NCBI RefSeq assembly: GCF_002994745.2
Contig: NC_037094.1
Coordinates: 14,941,001-15,005,000, forward strand
Source of the DNA: Rosa chinensis
Lineage: Eukaryota > Streptophyta > Magnoliopsida > Rosales > Rosaceae
DNA: 64,000 nt
Direction of reading: 5' to 3'
The notes under the pieces are model-generated. The model had not been told where the DNA came from and ran no database searches. It saw only the letters and a program-made list of their open reading frames with translations. A program made the position numbers and the translations under genes. This document shows, one piece after another, positions 1 to 11,311 of the stretch (within the stretch, counting starts at the first letter, position 1; each line of letters begins with the position of its first letter).

Positions 1-394
1 TAGTCAATTAATCAACTAATTAAGCTGCACTTCTTCTTTACTAATTTTCCTTCTTTCCTCTTTTTTTTTTCTTTTCTTTTCTCTCTCATCTATTCAACAA
101 CCAAGATATTTTTCGCAAAACACTGACATGGGTAATTAGATTTCACATCTTCATCGAAGTTGACCAATCTTGATTTTTTTTCGTCTTTTTGTCGGAAACT
201 CCATTTTGCTCCAATTTTGGCGACATTTTATCTTGTTTCCACACCTCCGCTTATTTACTACAAAATATATAAAAGCGAATTAATTACATATTAATTGACA
301 TGGGGATTAATTTATTTATAGTGTTTTAGATATAATTACACGCATATAAATGCGTATAATCAGATGATTTACTCTGTTGATCATTAGAGAAATT

Positions 395-690
395 CTCCAG
401 TTTGGGCATAACATCAGATTGTCCAAAGCACGGATAACAACTTGGCAATCACTTTCAAGGATGATATTTTGGATCTTTAAATGGGCAGCTAGTTAGAATC
501 CTTTGACAACTGCTTGAGCTTCAGCTTCAATGGCAGAGTTGTGGTTGCCATGTAGACTAGCCACAGCCACTGAGAATCCTCTGTGATTCTTGATGATTAT
601 CCCCACCCCACTTTTATGATTGTTCCCATCCCATGCCCCATCTACATTTACTTTAGCAAAAAGAGGAGGAGGGGGTGCCAGACATGCACA
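395..690 (-). pseudogene. LINE RNase H-like domain remnant
   Basis: On the minus strand one frame reads as a plant non-LTR retrotransposon RNase H domain (RVT_3 type). It contains FAKVNVDGAWDG, then GVGIIIKNHRGFS, then NSAIEAEAQAVVKG, then IILESDCQVVIRAL. The three acidic positions of the RNase H family (D in NVDGAW, E in AEAQ, D in ESDC) are all still present. An in-frame TAA at 493-495 splits the domain. No reverse transcriptase is recognisable nearby, so this is the 3' fragment of a LINE ORF2. It could also be a domesticated RNase H-like gene piece, but the stop argues for a relic. Confidence 0.75.
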
Positions 691-699
691 AAAGCAGGA

Positions 700-1790
700 G
701 TATGGACTTCAGAATCAGAACTAGCCGCACGGTTATTTAGCACAGACCACTCCATGTGAGGTGGTTATGAAGCATGAAAAACCAAATCCAACTGCTGTCA
801 TTGAAAAAATTAGAACACCTTCTAAAGATCATGATTTATCACTGGTGACATTAAGAAACATGATAATTTAAATAAAACTAGGGCTTTGTATAGTTTGGCA
901 TTTTGGGAGGTTTCTTAGAATTATGGAAGCACCTGTGGTATGTAATGACATGCCGAAACATGTTAAACCTTATTAATATCATATCTTCTTAAAAGTTTTA
1001 TGTACCAAAATCTCACCATTAGCAAAGCATGGTTTTCAAAACATTTTCCCATTGATGGAACACCAAAATTTCAAATGAATTTTTATTGTACTTTGACTTT
1101 GAAAAATCATAAGAAAAAATGGCATTGAGATATTGAGTTCTATCAGTTCGAGAAGCACATGAAAATCATTATATGAGGGCAGACAATAGTATGACACCAA
1201 TGACTAAGATGTTATTATGTAACATGAATCATCAATATATCACGTATAATGTACAATTTTCACCTTTTAAACACACAATTATAATTTTAGTTGAAATCAG
1301 TGATCTTTAAATTTCTTTTCACATATTGAAATTATATTGAATCGTATATATCAATTTATTTGTTTCAGTGCCCCTCACGGTGTATTCTTATTCTCTTTGT
1401 TAGGTATGTACATGAAAATTTTCATCTAAAACAAAGAAATAGTAGCATTTATCCTACCAAACAATAACAATTTATACCAAGCTTGACAGAGCGAGACTGG
1501 CCTATAACTATGGCAGTAAGCTACACTGCAATGTACATAAATGGCATAAAAGGATTTCATGCAGTTCCATCTAGTATCACTTGTCTCTTAGCTTACTTCG
1601 CCGCAGTCCTACATATACTCCTTAGTCCCAGAATCAATAAAGAAGTTAAGAGCAAAAAATCACAAGATCTAAGTGCAGCCACATCTAATCCAAATATATA
1701 TAATCAAATTATATACCATGGCCGGCAATGATCGAGTAATCCAATGCGGCAACTTCTAGGGCATCTGGCTTCGGAATCGAAGTTAAGGGT
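700..1790. other. Intergenic, no gene seen
   Basis: This AT-rich stretch shows no frame that I recognise and no clear terminal repeats. The open frame at 1483-1731 has no family resemblance and is probably chance. The first 390 bases of the window likewise hold only pyrimidine runs and AT-rich sequence. Confidence 0.5.
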
Positions 1791-1801
1791 GTTTCTAGCT
1801 C

Positions 1802-1809
1802 TATAAATA
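1802..1809 (+). promoter_or_regulatory. TATA box of the LysM gene
   Basis: TATAAATA lies 108 bases upstream of the likely ATG at 1917. A matching TATAAATA stands at 29425-29432, about 110 bases upstream of the related LysM relic, so the promoter layout is shared. Confidence 0.55.
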
Positions 1810-1916
1810 CACTCTAATTCTTCAGTCTTAGAATCACAAGTACAAGTTCAAGTACAAATTCAGAGTATTCAAGCAAGAAATTAGTGAAGAATGTGATGAC
1901 TAGGTCTAGCAACAAA

Positions 1917-2268
1917 ATGGCAACAGTTCTGAACTTGATTCTGGTGCTCTCTCTTCTTCTCATGATTTCGATCTCTAAGAGTAGTACACAGCTTGGAGGT
2001 AAGAAGACTAGTTTGCTCATTTTTCAGCTAGCTTGCATAAATATTTATTTTCACCCATTCAATGATTAGTACATAGAACTCTACATATGCAGTTGGAGTT
2101 GAGGATATTGATGCCGAATGCAATACTGTTTACGGTGCAGAGGTTGGCGATTCCTGTGATACTGTGACCGAAAAGTTTGGCTTGAGTTTAGAGGAGTGCC
2201 TTGCAATCAATGTTAGTTGCAACTTCTTCTAGGGTCAATGGCTTTGTGTTGATGGCAGCCCAAATTAA
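1917..2268 (+). pseudogene. Small secreted LysM-domain protein with early stop
   Basis: The two-exon model is 1917-1998 and 2093-2232, with GTAAGA donor and TGCAG acceptor. It gives 73 residues. Residues 1-25 are a hydrophobic signal peptide (MATVLNLILVLSLLLMISIS). Exon 2 encodes a LysM motif: ECNTVYGAEVGDSCDTV, then EKFGLSLEECLAIN, then CNFF. A TAG at 2230-2232 stops the frame exactly where the family continues. The same frame resumes as GQWLCVDGSPN and ends with TAA at 2266-2268. Known plant small LysM proteins usually end in a GQWLCV-type tail with a conserved Cys, so that tail is lost unless the stop is read through. LysM domains bind N-acetylglucosamine glycans such as chitin; the role here is inferred. 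The ATG at 1917 has AAAATGG context and is preferred to the in-frame ATG at 1896. Confidence 0.7.
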
Positions 2269-2460
2269 TTAATCGAGTGAATTGTAACATATATTTCTTC
2301 AATTCAATCCTGAGCTGTATGAGTTAATAAAGAGAATGTTTGAACCCAAAATTAACATTTTTTCCCGACAGGGGTGCTTCGAACAAAACCGGGCCAATAT
2401 CGGTGGCCCAAGCTATATATTTTCAACAAGTTTGGAATATATTATTTAGAGGCAAAATAA

Positions 2461-5093
2461 GGGAGATGATCCTCTCCTGAGCTAGTTTTTAACTTGTGGT
2501 CCTGAGCTATCTAAGCTTTCAAGCAGATTATGACACGTGGCTAAGGTCACATCCAATGGTCTATAACCCTTTAGAGATTGATTTTACAATAATACTCATT
2601 TAGGACTTTGTTCTTTCTCCTCTCTTTCTTATCGTCTTCCATACTCTGTAATTCTATAAATTCAAATGATATAAAATCCAGATGAGATCTCACATAATTA
2701 ACAAAACCCAGTTGAGATTTAACAACTACATCACTCTAAGGTGAAACACCCGAAGACCAATGATCATGTTGAATTTCAAATAAGAAACTCAATTGAACTT
2801 TCATAAAATTAACATAACCAATCGAGCTAGCTTTCACACAATTAAAAAAAAACCAATCGAGATTCTCAAATATTTACACAACCCTAGTTGAGATTTTCAC
2901 ATATTAACAAGAAACACACTGAGATTTTCACACATTAACAGAAAATGAAAAAATGAGTTAAAGATGGCGGCGAAAGGGAGAGTTGCTGGTGTTGCGGTCA
3001 ACTGAGACATTTCAGTCATCGTCGTCGTAGCTGGTCCTCTGGATGTTGGTGTTGAAAGAGCCAGAAATAGAGGGAGCGTCATGTGCTTGTCGTCTTCATC
3101 ACAGTCCCAAACCCATTTATGGAAGCCAGGCAAAACCAAACTACCTATGATGAAATCCATCCGTCTCTAATGAAACCCAAGCTTACATCTTCATCTTCTT
3201 ACAACGCCAACCCGAAATCTCCAACAATGAAAGAATCGAAAGAGAAGAAAACAAAAAAGAGATCGGCATAAAAGTGAACGTTTAGAAGGAACATGAAAAT
3301 TGAATTTATTGTGCACCATTAGATTAATAATAGACACGTGTCATGATCTACTTCAAAGCTTAGGTAGTGTTAAGTCACAAATTACTTATGCAATTGTGCC
3401 TCATAATTATGAAAATTGATTTGTCTTCCATGCTATTTTACCCTTTTTAATCCATTTTCTTTTATTTGTAGGAAACCTTGCATTGAGAATAAAATGACTA
3501 TTTGAGGCTTGAAATGCGGAGATTTGAAGCTAGGGGAAGAAGACACGGAGATTGGAAGAAAATTGCAAATTGACTTTTCCGGCGATTTTTTTTCTACAAA
3601 TTTTTCCGGTGAGCCGCTACTCACGGAGGGTCTTTTCTCCGGCAAAGGAGGACCATGGTTGTGAAAATCTCCCATCACTTGAAATTAACATATCTCCCTA
3701 CACCTTGTCATTTTGTCACCTTGCCAATTTGGGACCATTTGGGGGACAATGGTGTAAGAGCATCTCTTGCACACTTTGGGTCCAAAGAGGACATACATAA
3801 CTGATCAAAGAGAGGCCAAAGACTCATTATTCAGCATTGTTAACTCCATTCAATCATCTTCATCCTATCCAAGATCAATTTTCTCTCTAGAGAAGACACC
3901 ACAATTTCCACCACTAAAACCACCATCTCCACCTCTAAAACCTCCATTTCCACCACTACAACCTCCATTTCCTCTACCATTCAACATCGCAACTCACCTT
4001 AGAGATTCCAAATGTCACTTTTCTTACCAATATCAAGAGCTTGGAGCAAGGAGAAGGAGGTGACTACCACCACATCATGTTCTTGGAGACCCATCTCCAC
4101 CACCTCTTCCGGCATCATCAATAGTCACTCTTTACTCCCTATCTCTTTATGAATTTGATGTTTAATAGAATGTTAAAGCTTGTGTATCTAGCTATGTGTG
4201 AGTAGTGAACTAGTTGGGGCTAGGATTGAAAGCCCTAGCCAAACTTGCTTGTATTGATGCTTTTGTTTATAAATTGATGCACATTCATGTTCTCATTCTC
4301 ATATGCTAAGTCCATAATTGAATGCATTACTTAGACCTAATCAATTTGAGTTATGTGTTTGCCATGACATGAAGTTTTTCCTAGAGATTGATTACCTTTA
4401 GGCAAAAAGGGAGCATGAAAGCACACCATGTGTGCATGTGAGGGTAGTGAGTTAAAATCACCTAGAGATAGGATTGGTTTGCTTGTTTAGTTACCTAAAC
4501 TCTAAGCTTTATGCATTTAGGCGCAAAGGATTGAGACATATCCGGTAATTGAATTTGCCTCTAGGTAGTTAGCTCTAGACTTATCCGGTTAGAGTTAATA
4601 AAATGAAAGGGTTTAAGCCTTAGTAGTCCTATCCAGATGCTAAAAGGGTAGTTGGACAATTAGCTTTGCATCATTTATATTCAATTACTTTAGTGCTTGC
4701 AAGGGAGGCAAAAGGTGAAACCCGATCCCCTAACTCTCATCCATTTGATAACAACTTGTTTAGTTTAGCTTAGTTTATATTACTTGCTTTCGTTGTTTCA
4801 ATTTGAATAGAAACCAATCTCAAAATCAAAATCAAATCTCTACACACCATCTTACACATACTCACCATGAGCTTTGGTTCACTTGTGAGCCTTTGTTTGT
4901 GATTGTACATTTGCATATTCTTCTAGTTTTTCCTTAGGTTTTCCCTAGCTAGGAAAGGATTTACCAATCCTCGTGGGTTCGACATCCTTACTTAATCCCC
5001 TATTCTATAACTTGTACCTCTTGCACTTGAGGGTGGCTTCAATGCTAACAGGTAGCTCTCGTTAAAAACTAGCTCAGGAGAGGATCCACTCTT
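2461..5093. mobile_element. Non-autonomous MULE-like TIR element (host of a nested LTR)
   Basis: The ends carry inverted repeats of about 95 bases. The left arm holds GATCCTCTCCTGAGCTAG and TTTTTAAC, then AAGCTTTCAAG and GACACGTG. The reverse complement of the right arm repeats these in the same order. Flanks GCAAAATAA (2452-2460) and GCTAAATAA (5094-5102) look like a 9-base target duplication with one mismatch, as expected for Mutator-like elements. The right arm is split by the solo LTR at 3368-5050; without it the element is about 0.95 kb. No transposase is present. The frame at 2897-3160 inside is not recognised. Confidence 0.7.
3368..5050. mobile_element. Solo LTR, Ty3/gypsy type
   Basis: The 1683-base unit begins TGTTAAG and ends GCTAACA, the TG...CA ends of an LTR. 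It is flanked on both sides by the 5-base direct repeat GGTAG (3363-3367 and 5051-5055). The right portion contains GTGGGTTCGACATCCTTACT, a motif I associate with the U5 region of plant gypsy LTRs. No internal region or second LTR is present, so this is a solo LTR left by LTR-LTR recombination. The proline-rich frame at 3767-4063 lies inside it and is not a gene. Confidence 0.8.
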
Positions 5094-5349
5094 GCTAAAT
5101 AAAGCATACTTGGAGACCAAGCAATCCTGAGGCAAATCTGGATATTCAAAAATTTACTATTAATTATCAAATATTTGATAATTAATGGTGATTTATTTGT
5201 TTGATTACCAAGTATTGTGCAAGAAGGAGCAAGGACGTGAGCCATGCGAATATTCATATATTCTCAGGTAATTAAGGAGTATGGTGAACGCGGAAACATA
5301 TGGAAGCATGCAATCACACTTGATTGTGATCAACAAGGAATATACCCCA

Positions 5350-6900
5350 TTAAGTTTTTTTAATTCTCTCTTACCTAAAACACTCTAAAGAGGTCTTCTC
5401 TAATACCCCATTAAGATTTTTTTTTTTGTTTTCTATTTTTTTTAATACCATTTTACCCTCATCCCTTTGTTACTTAGAGAGAGAAAAAAAATGGAAGAGA
5501 GAGAAACCATAGGAGATTCCCTGGATTCCGGTCACCGAAATCTCGCCAACTTTTGCCTGATTCCAGTCACCGGCTGCCGCCCAATGGACTTTTCTAAAAA
5601 CCTCTCCGGAAATGTTTATGGGGACATCTATTGCCTCCCAATAGAGAGGCAACTATTGCCCCCCAATAGATGTCTATTGTCCCCCAATAGAAGTTTCAAA
5701 TGCTAGAATATGAACTAATCTTCCTAAATTTAGACAAAAAAAACTTTGTTTAAAGAAAAAAATGAAGAGAATATATCAATTTAAAAACGTCTATTGTCCC
5801 CTAATAGACGTTTATTGTCTCTCAATAGACCTTTAACAGACCTCTATTCCCCCCTCCCCCCCCCCAAATATGGATATTAATACTCGATTTATGTGTTGTA
5901 CACTCAATTACCATTGTGTTGTTCTAAAAAAATGATTTTTTTTGTTATATAATCAAACCTGCAATATTTGAAACAAAAAATTGATCTGGGCACCTATCTC
6001 TTCCCACACAGCCACGAGCCCACAATCTCTGCCTTCATCTCCCTTCTCTGGTCGACGACTACGGCGCCTAGAACACTATCAATGGCTTCACTTGGATTCG
6101 GATTTGCATCTTCTGGATGTGATAGTTGATGGTATACTGACGCTTCCATTTCCACTTCCATCATCCACTTTCATTTTCTGTACTAACTCAATCTGGCTGG
6201 CAGAAAATTATGTGCTCGGAAATTGGCGAATCTAATCCAGGGTTTGAGGCTCCAAGACAAAACCCCTTCTTCTTTCATGTTGCTGCCTTCGTTAGCAAAG
6301 AGCCCTAGATCTGAAATCCCGAGCGCACTTCCTACTCCCAATGCACTGGCGAGGCATGGCCTCCGGCCACTATCTAGCCTCTGTGGCTTGGATATGAGGC
6401 AAGTTACGGTTGTTGAAATCGTCGTTGTCGAATTGGGACAGCTAAGCTGGACTTGATCAAGAACTCGCGAGAAATATGAAAATGGAAGAGAGAGAGAGAT
6501 TGGTGAGAGCAGGGGAGCGATGGGCGGCCTCGTCCATGGTGGCGACTTTGATGCAGGAGAAGTGCTCGAGAGAGGAGAAAAAGCCGGAGTAGACGGAGGC
6601 GGTGATCGAGCCGGTGAGGATGACGAGGAAGGTGGCCGGTGACGTAGATTCAAGTGAAGGGAGGAGATGCCAGAGGCCGCCAGCGTCGACTTCTGTCCTG
6701 GAGTCGATGTGAAGAGAGAGAGAGTGGTCTGGAGTTGATGTGGGGAGAGAGAGAGATTGATAATGAGTGGCATAAAATATAGTTTATTATTTAAGTTAAA
6801 GGTAAAGTTGTCATTTTACGTTCAACTGGGTTAGTGGAAATAAAAATCGGTTGCTAGGATAAGTGAGATAATTTTGGCTCATTTTGGTGCTTTAGGTTAA
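5350..6900. other. Transposon-like region with CAATAGA repeats and a captured-looking fragment
   Basis: Between 5620 and 5850 the motif TATTGTCCCCCAATAGA and variants recur at least five times. Each copy is itself a small inverted repeat (CTATTG...CAATAG). From 6000 to 6760 the base composition becomes GC-rich and gene-like. One minus-strand frame near 6520-6710 reads ATFLVILTGSITASVYSGFF, a possible membrane segment from a captured gene that I cannot name. The margins (TACCTAAAACACTC near 5380 and the inverse of TTTTGGTGCTTTAGG near 6885) are only weakly inverted, so element borders are uncertain. The 196-residue frame at 6183-6773 is low-complexity Ser/Pro and not convincing. Confidence 0.35.
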
Positions 6901-7269
6901 GGACCCTATATTGTATATAATTGCTCATGCATGGGTCAATTAAGGAAGGTGAATCTCCTTTGTTGTATGAAAAAGGCCAACACGCGGCTATCATACTCAC
7001 ATACATATTTGCATGGCAGAAGATCAATTAAGGATGCTATCAACTTTAATTGCGTGGATATATGAATATATATGCAATTAAGACGTTCATAGAGAACAGT
7101 TCGCCCAAGAGGAAGGTTACGTCCAAGACTCCAAGAGGCAATTAACATTGCCTATATTCTAGCTACAACAGAGGCAGATAATTATCTATTATTTACAATA
7201 GTTATCAAACTATTAGTGTTTTAATTTGATTCAATGCTAATAACTGTGACCTAAAATATAGTATTTCAT

Positions 7270-7850
7270 TCCATTAGGAAGGTGAATCTGCAGCGAGTAG
7301 CCTATATATAGAGGCTAAAACGAAACAACAAAGGACAACAACTCTTCAATCAATCTCAACGATGATCAAAGCCTCTCTAGAGCAAACCTACCTTCAACCT
7401 AGTTGAAACAAGCGAAGCAAGGGTAACGCCCTCGCAACCCAGCGAAGCTAAAGTCCCGCTTTAGCAAACCCGTGCTTTCTCCTACTTCCTGGTGATTGCT
7501 CTGCTTAGTTTACAACAGTAAGTATCGACTCGGTGACGTAAGAGATCACACCACAAGTCCTTATTCGTAAGGCAATAAGTCATTTTCTGAAAGGCATAGG
7601 AACCTGGTGACGAGGCTGGTTCTCTCATCGTCCACGGTGTTTGATTAAGAAGTCAGGTCAAGGGACACCCCGATGACTACACCAAAATATGTTGGCACGC
7701 TCACTCAAAAGAGACAGTTTGCTACCCAAACTGGTTTTGGAGCCAAACAGAGAGGATGAGCTAGCTCTGATGAGTTTGATCGATGTCACCCTGCGGCCTC
7801 CTCAACCCGTTAATCATCTCTTAAATCTATAGTTTATTGCACTAATTTAG
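7270..7850 (+). other. Retroelement leader/LTR-like stretch
   Basis: A TATA box (CTATATATAGAGG, about 7301) is followed by roughly 500 bases of moderately GC-rich non-coding sequence with TGACGTAAG and GGTGACGAGG motifs. It ends near a run resembling an LTR-retrotransposon leader (ACACCAAAATATGTTGGCAC). AGGAAGGTGAATCT occurs at about 6943 and again at about 7277. No paired LTR, target duplication or coding domain was found, so the class is open. It fills the space between the LysM gene and PLAC8 copy A. Confidence 0.3.
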
Positions 7851-8094
7851 AAATTTTACTATAAGTCATTTTTGCTTAGTTGAATGTTCTTTACAAGCAA
7901 TCTTGCTCTTAAACATACACAACTTGGTACTTCATGGTAACAATACTTGCAAACTGACAGGCAACTGAATAGATGTCCGCAAAGATTGCAAATGAATAAG
8001 CGACACAGCCAAATCACCTAGAAGGTGGATAACCAGGTGGAGGATATCCAGCGGGAGGATAGCCTAAAGCCTGCTGAGGTGGATACCCATAGGG

Positions 8095-11000
8095 TTACCC
8101 GTATGCCGGTTGAGGAGGATATCCGACATTGGGAGGAATTTGTAGATCAATGCGAGACATCTGCTGAAACTGAGGCACTGCCATTGGTTGGGGTCCAAAC
8201 ATGCCATCACGCTTGTCCATTTCGATCTTGTGTTGTGTCTGCATACATGCACACACACTGCACAAGAAATCAAATGTAAGATCACTGACTTGCAGTCCAC
8301 CTTGGTGGAGAAAGATCAATGGGAAAAAGAGAACTCACCTGCAGTACACCAAGTCAGACAAACAGTTCAATAACTGAGACGCCTCTGAGATTTCCTTTCT
8401 TCCAACGAGCCTTGCAACTATAGAGAAAATACATGCAAAATGTCGTAGGCAGACCATGAAAGCCTGATAACAAGAGGAATCATGACTAAAAAGTTAAAAG
8501 GCCGCATTACTTTAGATTAACTCACAAAAATAGATCTGCTGAGTGAGAGTTGCTCAGGGTCTCCGCTGAATGAGAGTTGCAATGTGTGTGCAAATGGTTG
8601 ACCCTGTGAGTGTGTGAGCATACAGGTGCTTGTGTGTGTTATGTGTACATGAGAAAAACATGATAGAGAGGTACAATGATGCAATTATCACACTGCGTGG
8701 TCTGAATATTAAATTCATCTTGCAACAGAAAGCGAGTTGAAGCCACGGATTGCCCAAAGCACAAAAACACCTGGAACATCAAACATAGAAATGACATTAA
8801 AATCTAAACAAGGAGAAGCTCTCTGCAGCTGCAAGTTCAACGTACTGTTCAAGTTACAAAATACTGAAGTATTGAATAAATTTTTACTGATCGTAATTTC
8901 AAATCATTCTCAGTTATTGCATAGGAAAGAGTGCTAATCATGTTTTGCATAGTTGCCGGGGGCTGTAAACTTATGGCTAAAATTGTTCAGGGAAGCATGG
9001 ATACCATGGGTAATGCCAGAGATGTGTTATTCTTGGACATTGGCTTTAGTGGAGGACAGGACCTATAGGATTTGCAACTTGAGTTATCTGGATAGAAATG
9101 GACGAATTTTTTAGGATTACAGGGGACAGATGCGGAGAAGTTGTATGATACTGTTAATTCTGTTATCCTAGTCATCTCTTTGGGCTTCTATCACAATGGT
9201 CTTTAGGGATGTTCATCTACCTGCCATTTGTTAGATTGTTAGGTAGCTTTCAGAAAGTTTTTCTTCTTTCTGTAGTGAAGCTTATTACTCCCTCGAATTC
9301 ACCTTCCTAAAGCAAATTTTGACCCTCAAGTACTCCTCATGAAGAACTGATATGATTGCTCATTGGAAACTTCATTAAGGGATAGAGCTAGGTCAAATCT
9401 AGCAAATTTGATGATATTTAGGACTGATGGCATTGAGATAGCATGTGAATTGGCTTCTCTGTACTGCATTTAATACATGCATCTATATTCTGCTAATTAG
9501 AAACAACAGATCCCCTTTCCTTGTTATGTTTCGGATCTCAGCAGTAGTTGCTATCCTCAGCGCTTCAAGAAACTATAGTATAGACAGTATAGGTTCTGTC
9601 GTACGTGCAATAACAACAACTTAGATTAGCTATATCAATTTTTTAACTTTAATCTGAGTCGGTCTGATTTTGATATGTCATTAAGGGTTAGTCTAGAGTA
9701 GATGGCAAAAGTTATTAAGAGACATGTACTTACAGAAAAAACTCGATGTCTTTTGAATTTCATTAAACTGTAAAAGTCATCTATAGTTACTAGGTGACTA
9801 GAAGTGTGTCCACTCTCTATCAAAGGCATCACCCAAAGAAGCATTGAGAAAATTGTAAAATCTACTAGACTGAACTAAAAGTATTACAACACTAAATACA
9901 AGAGAAAGTCCAATGTGTAAGGAGACTAGATTGTAGGTAAGAACCATCTTAAATCAAGTTGAATATACCTCAGTGGCCAGGCAAAATTCAGGGCATTTAC
10001 TTTCCCCACATCTACCACTGCAGGGCATATAACCAGCACAGCATACATATCTACAACAAACGAATGGACATAAATCAGAACAAAGGCTGAGAATACTTCA
10101 TTCTAGAGTTCCAAGGAAATGAAAGGTATATATTACCTTGACATGTCATTGTAAAGAGCTCTTTTCCGGAGCAAGTATGATGCACACGGGGCACTACAAG
10201 GAAACAAAAGTACAAGGCACTATATATAATTGTAGCCAAAATTCATCATTTCAACCCATAAATATTGAGAAATGAAAATTGCAAGTCAACAATTAAGGAC
10301 CAAAGTAAGTAAATATAGATATATATATATATATATATATATAAAATAATAATAAAAGCAGACTTCCAAGGTTGAAGCGCAAAGGGTGGTGCTCAGAAGA
10401 CAATGCATGAGTACATTTAATTAATTAATTTCATAAGATGGGATAACAGAAATTTGCTCACCAGATATGCACCACAATTCACAAGACAAGACCAGTATTT
10501 ACACTAAACCAAAAGGTATAAGATAGAATCTGCTTTCATTTTATATGACGAGAAATAGTGTAATTGGGTTACTACACATGTCCTACTACATGTTAATCAG
10601 TATTCCTCAAATGATGACCCATATGAAACAATGTCCTTGTAGATGAACTGGGACACGCAATATATTATACCTAGTCTTATGACTCTTATCACGTAGAACC
10701 CCCTAATGATTTTGTTTTGTTTATTCTTAACGAGTCGAATCATTTGAGAATAATAGCTCTCAAATGACACACAGAAATCCAATAAGCAAGAGACTCGAAA
10801 CAATTCGCAGTTCAAAGAAACCATTTCGTGATTAAGAGTTTACACATATCCAGGAACTAGTCCGCGATTTTGATGCCAATGAAATTCTTATCAACATGAA
10901 GAAAAAAAACAAAAATCGAAGTCAACGAAGGTAAGAGAAAGTCAACGGAAGAAGATAAACAACAGCGAATCGTGAAATTGAAAGCTAATTCAGGTCTACC

Positions 11001-11156
11001 AGAAAGCAAAGCAAAGAATCGAACAATCAACAAGTAATCGAAGCAGATCAAGATCGCTCACCAAAAAAACGAGAAGCAGCAATCTGCAGCAAACATTCAA
11101 AGCCTATCAGACACATAATCATCAGAGGTAAATGTACGAAGAATTTCGAGTTGGAA

Positions 11157-11204
<48 letters not shown>

Positions 11205-11311
11205 TTACAGCGAGTATCGGCCTGAATGGTTCTCATGAGGTCAGAGAGCCAGAGATTGCGGTAGCTCTGGCGTAACTGCATCTTCTCCATGTTCGCCTGA
11301 GACGCCCTCAT
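8095..11311 (-). CDS. PLAC8-family cysteine-rich protein, copy A (truncated)
   Basis: Seven exons on the minus strand: 11311-11209, 11083-11062 (a 22-base microexon), 10193-10137, 10050-9969, 8770-8675, 8463-8339 and 8257-8095. Together they give 215 residues and a TAA stop. All junctions are GT-AG and keep frame. The PLAC8/DUF614-type features are the Cys-rich runs YCCFSFFCAPCASYLLRKRA, YVCCAGYMPCSGRCGESKCP and CSVCACMQTQHKIEMDKRDG. The stop at 8095-8097 (TAA) replaces a CAA Gln codon present in copy B. It removes the Gly-Tyr-Pro-Pro-rich tail, which is still legible down to the old TGA at 8014-8016. Exon 6 carries nine replacements in 41 residues relative to copy B, including Arg inside the hydrophobic run ACIFSIVARLVG. 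Known relatives are membrane-associated or secreted Cys-rich proteins; the exact role is unknown. Copy A may be a decaying duplicate or a shortened isoform gene. Confidence 0.85.
11157..11203. repeat. (GA)n microsatellite in intron 1 of PLAC8 copy A
   Basis: A near-perfect AG/GA run of about 45 bases lies just inside the donor of intron 1. Copy B has only a short AGAGAGAAAGAGA there, so the run expanded after duplication. A second GA run lies at about 11330-11354 in the 5' untranslated region. Confidence 0.85.

Noticed and set aside
3767..4063. 98-residue proline-rich frame with PPLKPP repeats
   Set aside because: Lies wholly inside the solo gypsy LTR; LTRs often hold such chance frames.
6183..6773. 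196-residue minus-strand open frame
   Set aside because: Mostly Ser/Pro low-complexity caused by the GC-rich, purine-skewed opposite strand; no domain and it runs across a putative transposon.
7270..7850. Possible integrated pararetrovirus leader, suggested by TATA and TGACG motifs
   Set aside because: No viral coding domain or further support; kept only as an unclassified retroelement-like stretch.
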